DNA of 62,220 nucleotides from Parcubacteria group bacterium Greene0416_39 (GTDB lineage Bacteria; Patescibacteriota; Minisyncoccia; Minisyncoccales; UBA10102): contig VMEU01000006.1 of NCBI GenBank assembly GCA_007375675.1, positions 1-62,220 of the forward strand, given 5' to 3'. Below are positions 49,045 to 58,105 of this stretch, piece after piece. Below the pieces are notes generated by a model. It was not told the origin of the DNA. It worked only from the letters and a program-made list of their open reading frames with translations, and did no database searches. Numbering within the stretch: position 1 is the first letter of the stretch; each line of letters opens with the position of its first letter. A program made the position numbers and the translations under genes.

Positions 49045-50199
49045 TCATTTGCGGATTTGCATTTTAAAATAGGTTGCAAGATACTTCTTAAATTTGGCAA
49101 GGTTCTTGGTTTTCAGCCTGAATCCTGAAGCAGGAGCGTGGCCTCCGTATGCAACCAGAGATTTTGCAAAACCTTTCATTGCTTCTACGGTGTTGTACCC
49201 TGCCGGAGCCCTTACGCTCCCTATGCTTTCTCCTCGCTTTTTCTTATAGAGAAACACGGGTTTATCAAGCTCTCTTGCGAGAATAGAAGCTGCTCCTCCC
49301 AAAAGCACGTACTCAAAGGAGGGATCCCCTTCAAATATCACTGGGGAATCGGAAATTCCGATTCTTTGTTTTATCGTATTGACGATAGCATAAATCGTAT
49401 CCTGGCGCACTTTGTTTTTTTCTACAAGTTCTTTTGCAATGTCTCGTGCGCTTTCAAGGGAAGAGGTGGTAAAGAGACGATATGCTCCCGGAAGCCTATC
49501 TTTGATATCTCTCACGTTAAGCACTGAAATTGCATGACCAAGCCTATCTCTAAGGTTCCCCTGGTCAATTCCAACGGCTTCAAACAATGCTTGAATGCCA
49601 GGTCTCCATGAAGCAAACAGGCGCGACACCCCTTCTTCAATAATGAGAAGATTGTCGTCTGTTTGAGGCATCATGTCTGCAATCGTACCGAGAGCTGCCA
49701 ACTCTACGAGAGCCCCTCTTAGAGAAGGAGACATCCGTTTTCCTAAAAGCTCGTTGGCCAAAAGAAATGTCACGCCGCATGCAGCCAAACCCTTAAAAGG
49801 ATACGGGTCTGAAGGCTGTTTCGGGTCAACAGTAAGATATGCTTTGGGAAGCTTATCTAATACTTCGTGGTGGTCCACAATAATAACGGTGAATCCTAAT
49901 TTCTTTGCAAGCAGCATTTCTTTAAAGTTTGAAATGCCAAGATCCATGGTAATAAGCAGCGCAGGAGCAAACTTTTTGAGTGATTTCAACGCAGTTTCAG
50001 TAAGGCCATACCCTTCTTTCTCTCGGTCTGGGAAGTAGAGTGCAGAAATTTCCCCTCCAAGGCTTTGGATTGCCTCCTTGAGAATGATAACAGAGCATAT
50101 CCCGTCCAAATCGCCGTCTCCATAGAGAATAATGCGCTCTTTTTTTGAGATCGCTTTTTCAATGCGTTCTGCCGCTTTTTTGAGATTCTTAATTTCCAT
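49045..50199 (-). CDS. DHH-family phosphoesterase (RecJ-like)
   Basis: The 384-aa protein from MEIKNLKKAAERIEKAI has DGDLDGICS near residue 30 (motif I), the middle motif VDHHE near 103, and DHHA1 GGHAPASGFRL at the C-terminus. It is a RecJ-like exonuclease or an oligonucleotide phosphatase; the OB domain of full RecJ is short or missing. The start overlaps the pgk stop by 11 bases, indicating coupling. Confidence 0.87.
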   Translation of the reverse strand: MEIKNLKKAAERIEKAISKKERIILYGDGDLDGICSVIILKEAIQSLGGEISALYFPDREKEGYGLTETALKSLKKFAPALLITMDLGISNFKEMLLAKKLGFTVIIVDHHEVLDKLPKAYLTVDPKQPSDPYPFKGLAACGVTFLLANELLGKRMSPSLRGALVELAALGTIADMMPQTDDNLLIIEEGVSRLFASWRPGIQALFEAVGIDQGNLRDRLGHAISVLNVRDIKDRLPGAYRLFTTSSLESARDIAKELVEKNKVRQDTIYAIVNTIKQRIGISDSPVIFEGDPSFEYVLLGGAASILARELDKPVFLYKKKRGESIGSVRAPAGYNTVEAMKGFAKSLVAYGGHAPASGFRLKTKNLAKFKKYLATYFKMQIRK

Positions 50200-51196
50200 A
50201 GTATCCGAGCGCTTCCAGCCCTGGAAGTTTCTCTCCTGCCAAAAACGCAAGGGCTGCTCCTCCAGCAGTGGAAAGGTATGAAAATTTGTCTTCCACATGA
50301 TGAGAACGCAGAAAACCTACTAAGTCTCCTCCTCCTGCAACCGAGAATGCCTTGCTCTTGCCAATTGCCTTTGCAATTGCAAGAGAACCTTTGGCATACT
50401 CCTCTTTTTCAACTTGGCCCAATGGCCCTGTCCAGAAGATTGATTTTGCTTCTTGAACGTGCCGAGTGAATAGTGTAAGCGTTTTTGGCCCAATGTCAAA
50501 CCCTCCATCTAAAGGCAAAACAACTTTCAAAGGATTTTTAAAGGAACTAAAAGGATTGGTAAGGGAACTGGCGTATTCTTGGCTAAGCAGATTGCCCAAA
50601 AGCACGGAGTCAGCAATCTCGGAGATTGCCTTAACAAACGAAAGCTTGTTTTCTGCTTTTTTGCCTCCTACAATTGCAAGAAAGGGTCTTTGTGGGTTTG
50701 AACGAAACCTTTCAAGACATGCTAACTCCTTCTCAAAAAGCAGCCCTATTGCAGAAGGAAGAAACTCTGCAATTCCTGCAACGGAAGCGTGGTTTCGGTG
50801 AGACACGGAGAAGGCGTCGTTGATATATATGTCCCCAAGTTTTGAAAGAGCCTTTGCGAATTTTTTTCCATTCTCCTCTTCTTCTTTGTGGAACCTCAAA
50901 TTTTCAAGCAAAAGAATTTTCCCTTTTGCCTTAGCTTGAGAATAATCAAGATATGCAAAGAGCTTCTCTTGCACTTTTCCTAAAGCAAGAGATTCCACTC
51001 TCTTGCCTCCAGGATCTCCCAGGTGAGACATGAGAATAACCTTTGCGCCATGAGAAAGAAGATACGCAATCGTAGGAACAGCTTCTGTAATGCGAAAATC
51101 GTCAGTACTATTTCCCTTTTCGTCTAAGGGAACGTTCAAGTCGCATCTGAGAAGAACCCTTTTATCTTGGAACGAAAAATCTTGGAGCCGCTTCAT
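50189..51196 (-). CDS. pgk: Phosphoglycerate kinase, short form
   Basis: The 335-aa protein has RVLLRCDLNVPLDEKG, MSHLGDPGGKR, LLLENLRFHKEEE and FLAIVGGKKAENKL. It is 55-60 residues shorter than usual, with deletions in the C-terminal nucleotide-binding domain, yet SVAGGGDLVGFL and STAGGAALAFLAG remain. It makes ATP from 1,3-bisphosphoglycerate produced by gap (20793). The gene overlaps the VirD4-like gene by 4 bases. Confidence 0.92.
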   Translation of the reverse strand: MKRLQDFSFQDKRVLLRCDLNVPLDEKGNSTDDFRITEAVPTIAYLLSHGAKVILMSHLGDPGGKRVESLALGKVQEKLFAYLDYSQAKAKGKILLLENLRFHKEEEENGKKFAKALSKLGDIYINDAFSVSHRNHASVAGIAEFLPSAIGLLFEKELACLERFRSNPQRPFLAIVGGKKAENKLSFVKAISEIADSVLLGNLLSQEYASSLTNPFSSFKNPLKVVLPLDGGFDIGPKTLTLFTRHVQEAKSIFWTGPLGQVEKEEYAKGSLAIAKAIGKSKAFSVAGGGDLVGFLRSHHVEDKFSYLSTAGGAALAFLAGEKLPGLEALGYYGN

Positions 51197-52818
51197 GAAA
51201 AGTAGACGGTCTCTCCGGGATTGATAACTTTTTTTTGTTCGGGCTCGCCTTGTGGCTTCTTCCCGCCATGGAAAAACGTAGGGCCTTTTTGGAATGCCTG
51301 GTTCAAAGAGATCGGCCCGTCTGGCGGCGAGGCAGGCTTGCCCGCCCCGTTAGAGGCAAGGCCTCTAACGGGGGCCTCCGCAGCCCCGCTACGCTTCTTT
51401 CTGCAAGATTTGCAAAAAACCGGGCGCTTAGGGTCAGGCAAGAACACCACTTTTGTGGGTTTTTTGCAGTTTGAACATACCGCATCATACAAAGTTTGCT
51501 GGGGCAAGAGAGGAACAACAGGCATAGATTTTCCAGCAAGTTCTACTGCTCCGGTCCATTTGGCGATTTGTTCCTCAACTTCAACAATGGGCGCTCCATA
51601 GCGCTCTCTTGAGGAACGTATGATATCCTCTTCATAATTCTTTTCAGGCAAAGGCCAGGGAGGAAGCGTCTGGGCCGAAAAAGGGCGCGAGGCAATTCCG
51701 TCTATCATGAGCTTCACATAGATATTATACTTTCCAAGGTTCACAAAATCTGTGGCGAGAAACTCTGGAGTAAACTCTTTTTCCAGGAACTCTGCGTCCT
51801 CGGCCCCTACGCGAAAAGTAATAATGGTTCCCACGTTTCCAAACACTGCCGGCCTCACCTCTTCTTCGTCAAGCTGGGCAATGTACTGATGCCCCAGAAT
51901 CAAAGAGAGCCGGTACTTTCGGGCCTCTGAAAGAATGTTCGTAAAACTGTCTGTTGCAAAATTTTGAAACTCGTCAATATATAAGAAAAAGTCGTGCCTT
52001 TGCTCTTCTGAAATGTCAACGCGAGACATCGCAGCCAACTGCAGCTTTGTCACGAGAAGCCCTCCTAACAAATGGGAAGTGTCTTCTCCTATTCTGCCCT
52101 TGGAAAGGTTTGCAATGAGAATTTTCTGGCCGTCCATGACCTCGCGCATATCAATTGAGGAGCGAACCTGGCCTACGATATTTCGAATAACAGGGTTTGA
52201 GATAAACTGCCCTACTTTGTTTTGAATTGCGGCTGTTGCCTCAACTTCATAGCGCTGGGTATACCTGGCGTATTCCTGAAGCCAGAAAGCGCGCACCACA
52301 GGGTCTTTAACCTTGTCTACCACGCTCGCGCGAAAATCTGGGTCTGACAAAAGCCTGTTTATGCCCAACAAGGTAGAGTTAGGAGATTCCAAAAGCGCCA
52401 GAATGGCGTAGTTTAAAATATATTCCATGCGGGCAGACCATACGTCGGGCCACAATTTTTTGAACACTGACATTAATCCTGAAACCACAATGTGCCTGTG
52501 CTCTGCTGCCACCTTTTCCATGACGTTGAAAGCAATTGGGAAAGACACGTCTGAAGGATTAAAGTACAACACGTCTTTTACTCTGTTCTCCAGCACAAAA
52601 TCTAAGAGTTCCTCTGCTGCTTCTCCGTGAGGGTCAATAAATCCTATGCCTGCTCCTGCCTGAATATCCTGGATTGCCATGTTCTTAAGCATCACGGTTT
52701 TGCCCATGCCGGTTTTCCCAACAACATAAAAATGGCGGCGCCTGTCGTCAAGCTTTATTCCGAATTTCTTCTTGATGTTGCGAAAGTTTGTTTCTCCAAA
52801 AAACGTGATGTCGCTCAT
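51193..52818 (-). CDS. VirD4/TraD-like DNA-translocating ATPase with C-terminal zinc ribbon
   Basis: The 541-aa protein from MSDITFFGETNFRNI has Walker A VVGKTGMGKTVML near residue 31, Walker B FLYIDEFQNFA near 290, and the TraG/VirD4 blocks GLMSVFKKLWPDVWSARME and LILGHQYIAQL. The C-terminal part has a zinc ribbon (CSNC and CKSC), then a low-complexity linker containing a palindrome-encoded segment (51345-51373). It resembles type IV coupling ATPases, but no pilus genes are nearby. It is 7 bases after its partner gene. Confidence 0.85.
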   Translation of the reverse strand: MSDITFFGETNFRNIKKKFGIKLDDRRRHFYVVGKTGMGKTVMLKNMAIQDIQAGAGIGFIDPHGEAAEELLDFVLENRVKDVLYFNPSDVSFPIAFNVMEKVAAEHRHIVVSGLMSVFKKLWPDVWSARMEYILNYAILALLESPNSTLLGINRLLSDPDFRASVVDKVKDPVVRAFWLQEYARYTQRYEVEATAAIQNKVGQFISNPVIRNIVGQVRSSIDMREVMDGQKILIANLSKGRIGEDTSHLLGGLLVTKLQLAAMSRVDISEEQRHDFFLYIDEFQNFATDSFTNILSEARKYRLSLILGHQYIAQLDEEEVRPAVFGNVGTIITFRVGAEDAEFLEKEFTPEFLATDFVNLGKYNIYVKLMIDGIASRPFSAQTLPPWPLPEKNYEEDIIRSSRERYGAPIVEVEEQIAKWTGAVELAGKSMPVVPLLPQQTLYDAVCSNCKKPTKVVFLPDPKRPVFCKSCRKKRSGAAEAPVRGLASNGAGKPASPPDGPISLNQAFQKGPTFFHGGKKPQGEPEQKKVINPGETVYFS

Positions 52819-52825
52819 TTGTTTT

Positions 52826-54127
52826 TCATTCAGTGGGTAGTTCGGACGGCGCTTCTCCTTTCTTTGACTCAATGCGGGGAACCGCCACCCCGGGAACCGT
52901 CATCTTCCCTGGAAAGTGAAATATGGTTGCCAGCTCCTCAATATTTAAAATGTATTTCCCGTGCTCTGTCTCCTCACTGCCTTGCCATGGGTAAAAAGGC
53001 GAAAGGCGCGAGGTATAATACCGGTAGACTCTCCGTTTCCTTAAGAATAGTCTCCTGGCGTCAAGAAACCAGGTGAATATGGTTTTCTCTTTTGTATAGG
53101 TGCGTTTGATTGGCCTAAAATTGTTGAGCGTTGTACTGCTCATCTGGTTAAAAAAACTTATGGGCAAAGCCTTTGTTGGCGAGAAGTAGTTCTCCTGCTT
53201 GGCAAGATATATGCACCTAATGGACGCCTGAAACGCAGGCTTGCTTATTTTCTGTTCAATCGCGGCAACAATGTCCCGTTCCCCTGGAGTAAGCCGCGCT
53301 TCAGGAGGAAACATTTCTTCTTTTGCAACTGCTTCTTCAGGCATATGCCCTGTCGCAAGAAAATAGGCTGCTTTCCGTTCTGGCGCGAACCCTGAAGCCT
53401 TTGCCTTTTCTGGCCTTTTCACAAGCTTGTTAACAATTTCCGTGCCCCGTTCCACATACTTGTCTTCAGTAGGAAGTTTAGGCCAGAGAAGAATCTGAAT
53501 CCACAAATGCTCGCCCTGCCCAAGCTTGGCTAAGCCTTCCAACAGCAAAGACAAAGGATCAATGCGCTTTTCCTCTTTTTCTGCGGTACTCTCTTCAAAA
53601 AACATTGCGTAGGTTCTTATGGGATAGACATCGGGTTTTTCTAACTTGAAGTTTGTACCCCACATTTCCCAGTCTTTGTTGGGAATGTCGCGCGGGAAAA
53701 ACTTGGTGTAGTCTTCCACAACCGAAATTTCAGTTTCAGGGTATTGAGAGTAAATGGCAGATTCCACAAGCCTCTGGGCCTCTTGGGGAATACGCATATA
53801 AAAGTGAACCTGGCCTTCAGAAGATACAATCTCAATAGAAAAATTGACCTGATAGTGGCCCTCAAACCATATTTCTCTTGGCCTTGCGGGATCGTGCATT
53901 TGCCAAAACCCCGAGAACACGCTTTCCATTGCCTTGATTGGCTTCAAAACTTCAGAAGGAACTTTCAGCTCAAGCATGATGCTCCTCTGCTCTGAACCAA
54001 AGATGTCTTGTCTCCACTGGAACCAAAAATAAAGGGCCGGCTTCCAAAGCAAAAACGGCAGAAACAGCCACCACCAGGTTTTTGCAAACTCCCAGAAGAA
54101 ACCCAAGATTGAACCAAAAAGTTCCAT
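52826..54127 (-). CDS. Membrane-anchored partner of the VirD4-like ATPase
   Basis: The 433-aa protein has one N-terminal helix region (FFWEFAKTWWWLFLPFLLW), then a long soluble domain with FSGFWQMHDPARPREIWFEG and SIRCIYLAKQENYFSPTKA. It resembles the membrane-proximal domain that precedes the ATPase in some conjugation coupling proteins, here as a separate gene. The adjacent ATPase gene starts 7 bases downstream. The pair is widespread in Patescibacteria from memory; a DNA uptake or transfer role is inferred. Confidence 0.7.
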   Translation of the reverse strand: MELFGSILGFFWEFAKTWWWLFLPFLLWKPALYFWFQWRQDIFGSEQRSIMLELKVPSEVLKPIKAMESVFSGFWQMHDPARPREIWFEGHYQVNFSIEIVSSEGQVHFYMRIPQEAQRLVESAIYSQYPETEISVVEDYTKFFPRDIPNKDWEMWGTNFKLEKPDVYPIRTYAMFFEESTAEKEEKRIDPLSLLLEGLAKLGQGEHLWIQILLWPKLPTEDKYVERGTEIVNKLVKRPEKAKASGFAPERKAAYFLATGHMPEEAVAKEEMFPPEARLTPGERDIVAAIEQKISKPAFQASIRCIYLAKQENYFSPTKALPISFFNQMSSTTLNNFRPIKRTYTKEKTIFTWFLDARRLFLRKRRVYRYYTSRLSPFYPWQGSEETEHGKYILNIEELATIFHFPGKMTVPGVAVPRIESKKGEAPSELPTE

Positions 54128-54132
54128 CTACC

Positions 54133-55164
54133 TTACCTTACAAGGTAATAATTGCCAGCTTCGTCTTGTTGAAAGATGCTTTTGTCTTGCAGGTTGAGAA
54201 GAATGGTGCTTGCTTTCACCTGCCTTTGTTCTAATGTTTTTTGCACGATTGCTTCTTTTGCAAGACGAGTCTTTGAACTTGAGAGAATGCTTTGTATGAC
54301 TTCTTTAACGGTGCCAGGAGTATACCCCCATTCGCAAAGCGCGTATGTTCCTCTTCCTACGAGCACGCATCTCTCGTCTTTGATAAGCTCGTTGTGAACG
54401 GTCTGGGCAAGCACTGGCTTTACAATTTTAAGAGGAAACTTGTGCTGGAACTCCGCGATAACTTGGGCAAGCTTTCTAAAATGTAAGGGTTCTCCTTGTT
54501 CTTTGAGCACAAGGTACGCCTTGTCTCTTACAGTCTTGGGGTTCACCTCGGGCCATTCGGCCAAGCCCCATTTCCTGTTGTGGCTAAGAACAAGGTATTT
54601 GGAAATCTCAAGAAAAGAGGCGAGTGTTTGCGGAGCAAAATCGTCAAGTTCGTTCTCAAGCTCCTCTATAGAAAGAGCATCATTCTTTTCTTTAAGCAAA
54701 GAAACAATGCCGTCTAATAGGTTGAGAGCGTCTTGAACAAATTCTTCCTTGTTTGCCCAAAAGGTATGAACCTCATCGGTCTCCCGGTGGTAAAATAGAT
54801 TCTCTGTGAGGTGCAGCAAAAACACCAACTGGCATTGGAGGTTGGAACACCCCAAGGCGCTCGCCAATAAATCCTCTCTCTTTAAAGACCCTTGAGAAGA
54901 CAAAGTTTTTGAAACCCTTGTATAAAATTCAAGGAGGGAGGGCTCTGCCTTTTCTTCCCAGATTTTGTCTTTTAAAAATGTGAGGGAGTTATTGACTATT
55001 TGACGAACGCGCTCTCTTGTAATATCGTGTTTCTTGCCTATCGCCTCTAATGTCAAAGGGGTGCCGTCTTGCAGGCCAAAACGTTTCGCCACAATGTCCT
55101 GGGATCTTGAATCAAGGTTTGAAATAAGTCTTGAACTCACTTGCTGAACAGGAAATAAAATCAT
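54133..55164 (-). CDS. Sigma-70 region 4-like and HARE-HTH domain protein
   Basis: The 343-aa protein from MILFPVQQVSSRLI (55164) has a sigma region 4-like helix-turn-helix, LTLEAIGKKHDITRERVRQI near residue 41. Residues 225-300 are a HARE-HTH domain (LHFRKLAQVIAEF, VGRGTYALCEWGY), as in RpoE delta and DNA-associated factors. It is a likely RNA polymerase accessory factor. Longer starts exist upstream, but they lie in repeat DNA. Confidence 0.83.
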   Translation of the reverse strand: MILFPVQQVSSRLISNLDSRSQDIVAKRFGLQDGTPLTLEAIGKKHDITRERVRQIVNNSLTFLKDKIWEEKAEPSLLEFYTRVSKTLSSQGSLKREDLLASALGCSNLQCQLVFLLHLTENLFYHRETDEVHTFWANKEEFVQDALNLLDGIVSLLKEKNDALSIEELENELDDFAPQTLASFLEISKYLVLSHNRKWGLAEWPEVNPKTVRDKAYLVLKEQGEPLHFRKLAQVIAEFQHKFPLKIVKPVLAQTVHNELIKDERCVLVGRGTYALCEWGYTPGTVKEVIQSILSSSKTRLAKEAIVQKTLEQRQVKASTILLNLQDKSIFQQDEAGNYYLVR

Positions 55165-55204
55165 ACTATCTATTAAACCAGGTTTATAAACGTTTGTCAA
55201 CCAC

Positions 55205-55252
55205 ATTCGACTTCGCTCAGTGTTGACCCTGAGTACGAGTCGAAGGGTCAAC
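55205..55252. repeat. Palindromic repeat between secF and the sigma-like gene
   Basis: TTCGACTTCGCTCAGTGTTGA and TCAACCCTTCGACTCGTACT-type arms pair imperfectly. It forms the last codons of secF (STRTQGQH) and is of the TTCGAC-CTCAG kind also found in prfB at 36921-36943. Confidence 0.65.
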
Positions 55253-56110
55253 CATTTTGAGCAAGAAAGGGGGAGAAAGCAGTATAGAAGAATAGAGGCC
55301 CGCCACAATCCCCACGCCCAGAACCAACGAGAAAGCTCTCAAGGTCTCGCCTCCAAAGAAGAAGATGGCAAGCACCGGAAATAAGGTGCACAAAGAGGTG
55401 TTCAGATTGCGGGAAAGAGTCTGTTTAATGCTTATGTTCATCACTTCTTGCATGCCAAGGCCCTTGTTCTTGAAGACGTTTTCCCGCACCCTATCAAAAA
55501 CTACGATATTGTTGTTGATGGAATACCCCAACACCGTAAGAAGCGCCACCACAACAGGAATGCTTAATTCCATGCCTTCAAGCTTGCCAAAGAGAGCAAA
55601 TACCCCCAAGGGAACCATTAAGTCAAACACAAGAGCCAGCAGGCTTGCTAAGGGCCAGTGCCAAGGATGCACAGGATGCGTAACCTTGCGGAAAGCAAAA
55701 GCAATGTAGGAGACCAGCACGAGCAAAGAAAGAACCGTAATGAGAAACGTCTTCTTGGTCAATTCTCTGCCGATCACAGGACCAATGGATTCAAAGCGAA
55801 GCTCCTGAACCTCCTTGCCCAGTAATGAGAGCACTTCTTGATGCATGTTTTCCTCTATATCTTTCATGCGAACAAGTACGTTCTGCTCCCCTACTGGCTG
55901 AATTTGCAGACTTCCAAGTTCAAGATCCATAAGTCGTGCCTGAATGTCTTGGGTAGAGGGACGACTCTCTGTATACTGCACTTCCATGATGCTTCCTCCG
56001 GTAAAATCAATGCCAAGCGTGAGGCCAAATACGATAATACTCCCCACGCTCAAGAGTATGAGAGAAACAGCCAGAGCAAGATAAAAATTGGAATATGTAA
56101 AAATGTTCAT
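55217..56110 (-). CDS. secF: Protein translocase subunit SecF
   Basis: The 297-aa protein from MNIFTYSNFYL has six helices with LGIDFTGGSIMEV near residue 38 and GYSINNNIVVFDRVREN near 206 (SecF signatures). It works with SecD in pulling exported proteins out with the proton gradient. Its last eight residues come from a repeat. It starts 11 bases after the secD stop. Confidence 0.94.
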   Translation of the reverse strand: MNIFTYSNFYLALAVSLILLSVGSIIVFGLTLGIDFTGGSIMEVQYTESRPSTQDIQARLMDLELGSLQIQPVGEQNVLVRMKDIEENMHQEVLSLLGKEVQELRFESIGPVIGRELTKKTFLITVLSLLVLVSYIAFAFRKVTHPVHPWHWPLASLLALVFDLMVPLGVFALFGKLEGMELSIPVVVALLTVLGYSINNNIVVFDRVRENVFKNKGLGMQEVMNISIKQTLSRNLNTSLCTLFPVLAIFFFGGETLRAFSLVLGVGIVAGLYSSILLSPPFLLKMVDPSTRTQGQH

Positions 56111-56121
56111 CCCGTTAGAAA

Positions 56122-57462
56122 TTACCAAAGCCATTTGAATTTCTGAAGAAATGTTCCCTCAAATACTCGCAGGAAGTTTCGGGTGATAAAAAGCGCCGTG
56201 AACATGCTTGTTATCGTCCCAAGAAGCAAGGTGAATGCAAATCCTTGCACAAAAGAAGATCCAAACCAGAACAGAATGAGCGCAACAAGCATAGCCGTCA
56301 CATTCCCGTCCCAAATGGAAGGCCAAGCTCTCTTGAATCCTTCAGCTAAAGCGCCGCTAAGGCTTCTCCCTTCTTTCAACTCTTCTCGCATTCTTGAGAA
56401 TACAAGGACGTTGGCATCCACCGCCATGCCAATAGAGAGAATAAAGCCTGCAATACCTGCCAAGGTAAAAGTTAGGGAAATAAATTTGAAAATGGCAAGA
56501 AGCAACACGACATACAAAACAAGAGCAAGGGAAGCAAGAAGCCCAGGAAGCCTGTACCAAAGCGCCATAAAAACAATCACTGCAATAAATCCTCCTATTC
56601 CCGCTTTAAGGCTTTTGGCAAGAGAATCATGGCCCAACGTTGCTCCAATACTCTGCTGGGAAATGAGGGTTATGGGTATGGGCAATGCTCCCGCGTTGAG
56701 GTTGCGCACAATGGTTTTTGCTTCCTCAATAGTGAACTTCCCTGTGATCTGCGCTCTCCCTCCCGCGATAACGCCTTGAACAGTGGGAGCCTGCAAAAGC
56801 TGGCCGTCTAAAAATATTGCAACGGGCTTGCCAAGATTCTTTTGAGTTAACTCTTCAAAAATCTTTGCGCCTTCGTCATCAAACTGAAGGAGCACCAAGG
56901 GCTCCTGCGACAGGGAATCAAAGCCAAGCTCTGCTTTTTTAAGATACCTTCCCGTCAAAGCAGTAGATGCGTAAGGATCAGTAAAATCAGTCTTCCCCTC
57001 TTTGAAAAGCTCCTGGTTCTTTTCAATAATCTGGGAATAATCTGGTTTTGTTTCACGGAACTCAAGGTACGGAGTCTGGCCAATAAGCGCGATTGCCTGG
57101 CTAGGGTCTTGCATGCCGGCTAACTCCACAATGAGTCTGCGTTTCTCCCTTTTCCCTTCTGTCTGCACGAGAGGCTCTTTCACGCCAAACAGGTTTACCC
57201 TTCTTTCAATCACGTCACGAAGCCCCTGCATTGCAGAATCGTAGTCAGCAGAAGTAATTTGAGACAAATCCGCTTCATACACAAGGTGAATTCCTCCTTG
57301 AAGGTCAAGGCCCAGCTGAAAGGACTTATCAGGAATTGAGGGCAAAGAAAACGGAAGCTTCTTTGCTAAGGAATTTGCGTACTGTGGCATATCAAAAAAA
57401 CCCGCGGCGATTCCCGCAATAAGTATAATCCCAACTGTGAGAAATGTTCTGCCTTTTCTCAT
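56122..57462 (-). CDS. secD: Protein translocase subunit SecD
   Basis: The 446-aa protein has LGLDLQGGIHLVYE near residue 50, a P1 domain shorter than in E. coli, and a C-terminal RND block with GMAVDANVLVFSRMREELKEG and LNAGALPIPITLIS. E. coli SecD has 615 residues, and this compact form is common in many phyla. Its role is proton-driven export with SecF. Confidence 0.95.
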   Translation of the reverse strand: MRKGRTFLTVGIILIAGIAAGFFDMPQYANSLAKKLPFSLPSIPDKSFQLGLDLQGGIHLVYEADLSQITSADYDSAMQGLRDVIERRVNLFGVKEPLVQTEGKREKRRLIVELAGMQDPSQAIALIGQTPYLEFRETKPDYSQIIEKNQELFKEGKTDFTDPYASTALTGRYLKKAELGFDSLSQEPLVLLQFDDEGAKIFEELTQKNLGKPVAIFLDGQLLQAPTVQGVIAGGRAQITGKFTIEEAKTIVRNLNAGALPIPITLISQQSIGATLGHDSLAKSLKAGIGGFIAVIVFMALWYRLPGLLASLALVLYVVLLLAIFKFISLTFTLAGIAGFILSIGMAVDANVLVFSRMREELKEGRSLSGALAEGFKRAWPSIWDGNVTAMLVALILFWFGSSFVQGFAFTLLLGTITSMFTALFITRNFLRVFEGTFLQKFKWLW

Positions 57463-57479
57463 GGTTCAACTCAATTCAC

Positions 57480-57508
57480 CATGACCCTGAATTATATTGA
57501 AGGGTCAT
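57480..57508. terminator. Hairpin between secD and the Nudix gene
   Basis: ATGACCCT-GAATTATATTGA-AGGGTCAT; on the minus strand it lies between the Nudix stop and the secD start and may end the Nudix transcript. Confidence 0.45.
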
Positions 57509-57545
57509 AGAGATTTTCTTACGATACCACATTCCCTCTTTTTTC

Positions 57546-58004
57546 TCAAGGGAGTTGCTCAAGAGAATATTCTTGAATGGTGTTCTGATCTTTGAACAAA
57601 AACCTCCCTTTGAATCGCTTCCCTTGCAAACACAAAGGATACCAGTACCTATCGTCTGGCCACATGGAATCAAAGGGGATCTCCTGTATGGGAAACCAGC
57701 AAGGTTTCATCTCTTCTGTTTCTTGGGGCTCCCCTTCAAAATCAAGAGCTTTGAACACATGGGTCTCAAGAATTTCAGAGTTGCCCAAAAATTCAAACTC
57801 CAGCACTCCTTGTTCTTCAAACTCTTTGAGAGAAATTCCTGCCTCCTCTCGCACCTCCCGTTTCATTGCTTCAACAAGCCCTTCTCCTTCTTTGAGTTTT
57901 CCTCCAAATCCATTCCACTTGCCTTGTCCAAACCCTCGCTTCTTCATTCCCAAGAGCACCTTATCTCCCTTGTGCACAATGCACAAAGTAAGAATCTTTT
58001 TCAT
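57546..58004 (-). CDS. Nudix hydrolase (MutT/8-oxo-dGTPase type)
   Basis: The 152-aa protein has the Nudix box GGKLKEGEGLVEAMKREVREEAGI in full pattern GX5EX7REUXEEXGU near residues 36-58, preceded by GFGQGKWNGFG, which fits MTH1-like 8-oxo-dGTP diphosphatases. It probably cleans the nucleotide pool. It lies alone between secA and secD on the same strand. Confidence 0.9.
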   Translation of the reverse strand: MKKILTLCIVHKGDKVLLGMKKRGFGQGKWNGFGGKLKEGEGLVEAMKREVREEAGISLKEFEEQGVLEFEFLGNSEILETHVFKALDFEGEPQETEEMKPCWFPIQEIPFDSMWPDDRYWYPLCLQGKRFKGRFLFKDQNTIQEYSLEQLP

Positions 58005-58105
58005 ATTTTTCGCATTTTTTTACATTCTTCTTCTCCAGCGTACTTTCCTCTTATCTCCATAACACTGCCATGGCAATGATAAAAAGATAAGTTTTTCTAT
58101 TCCGC

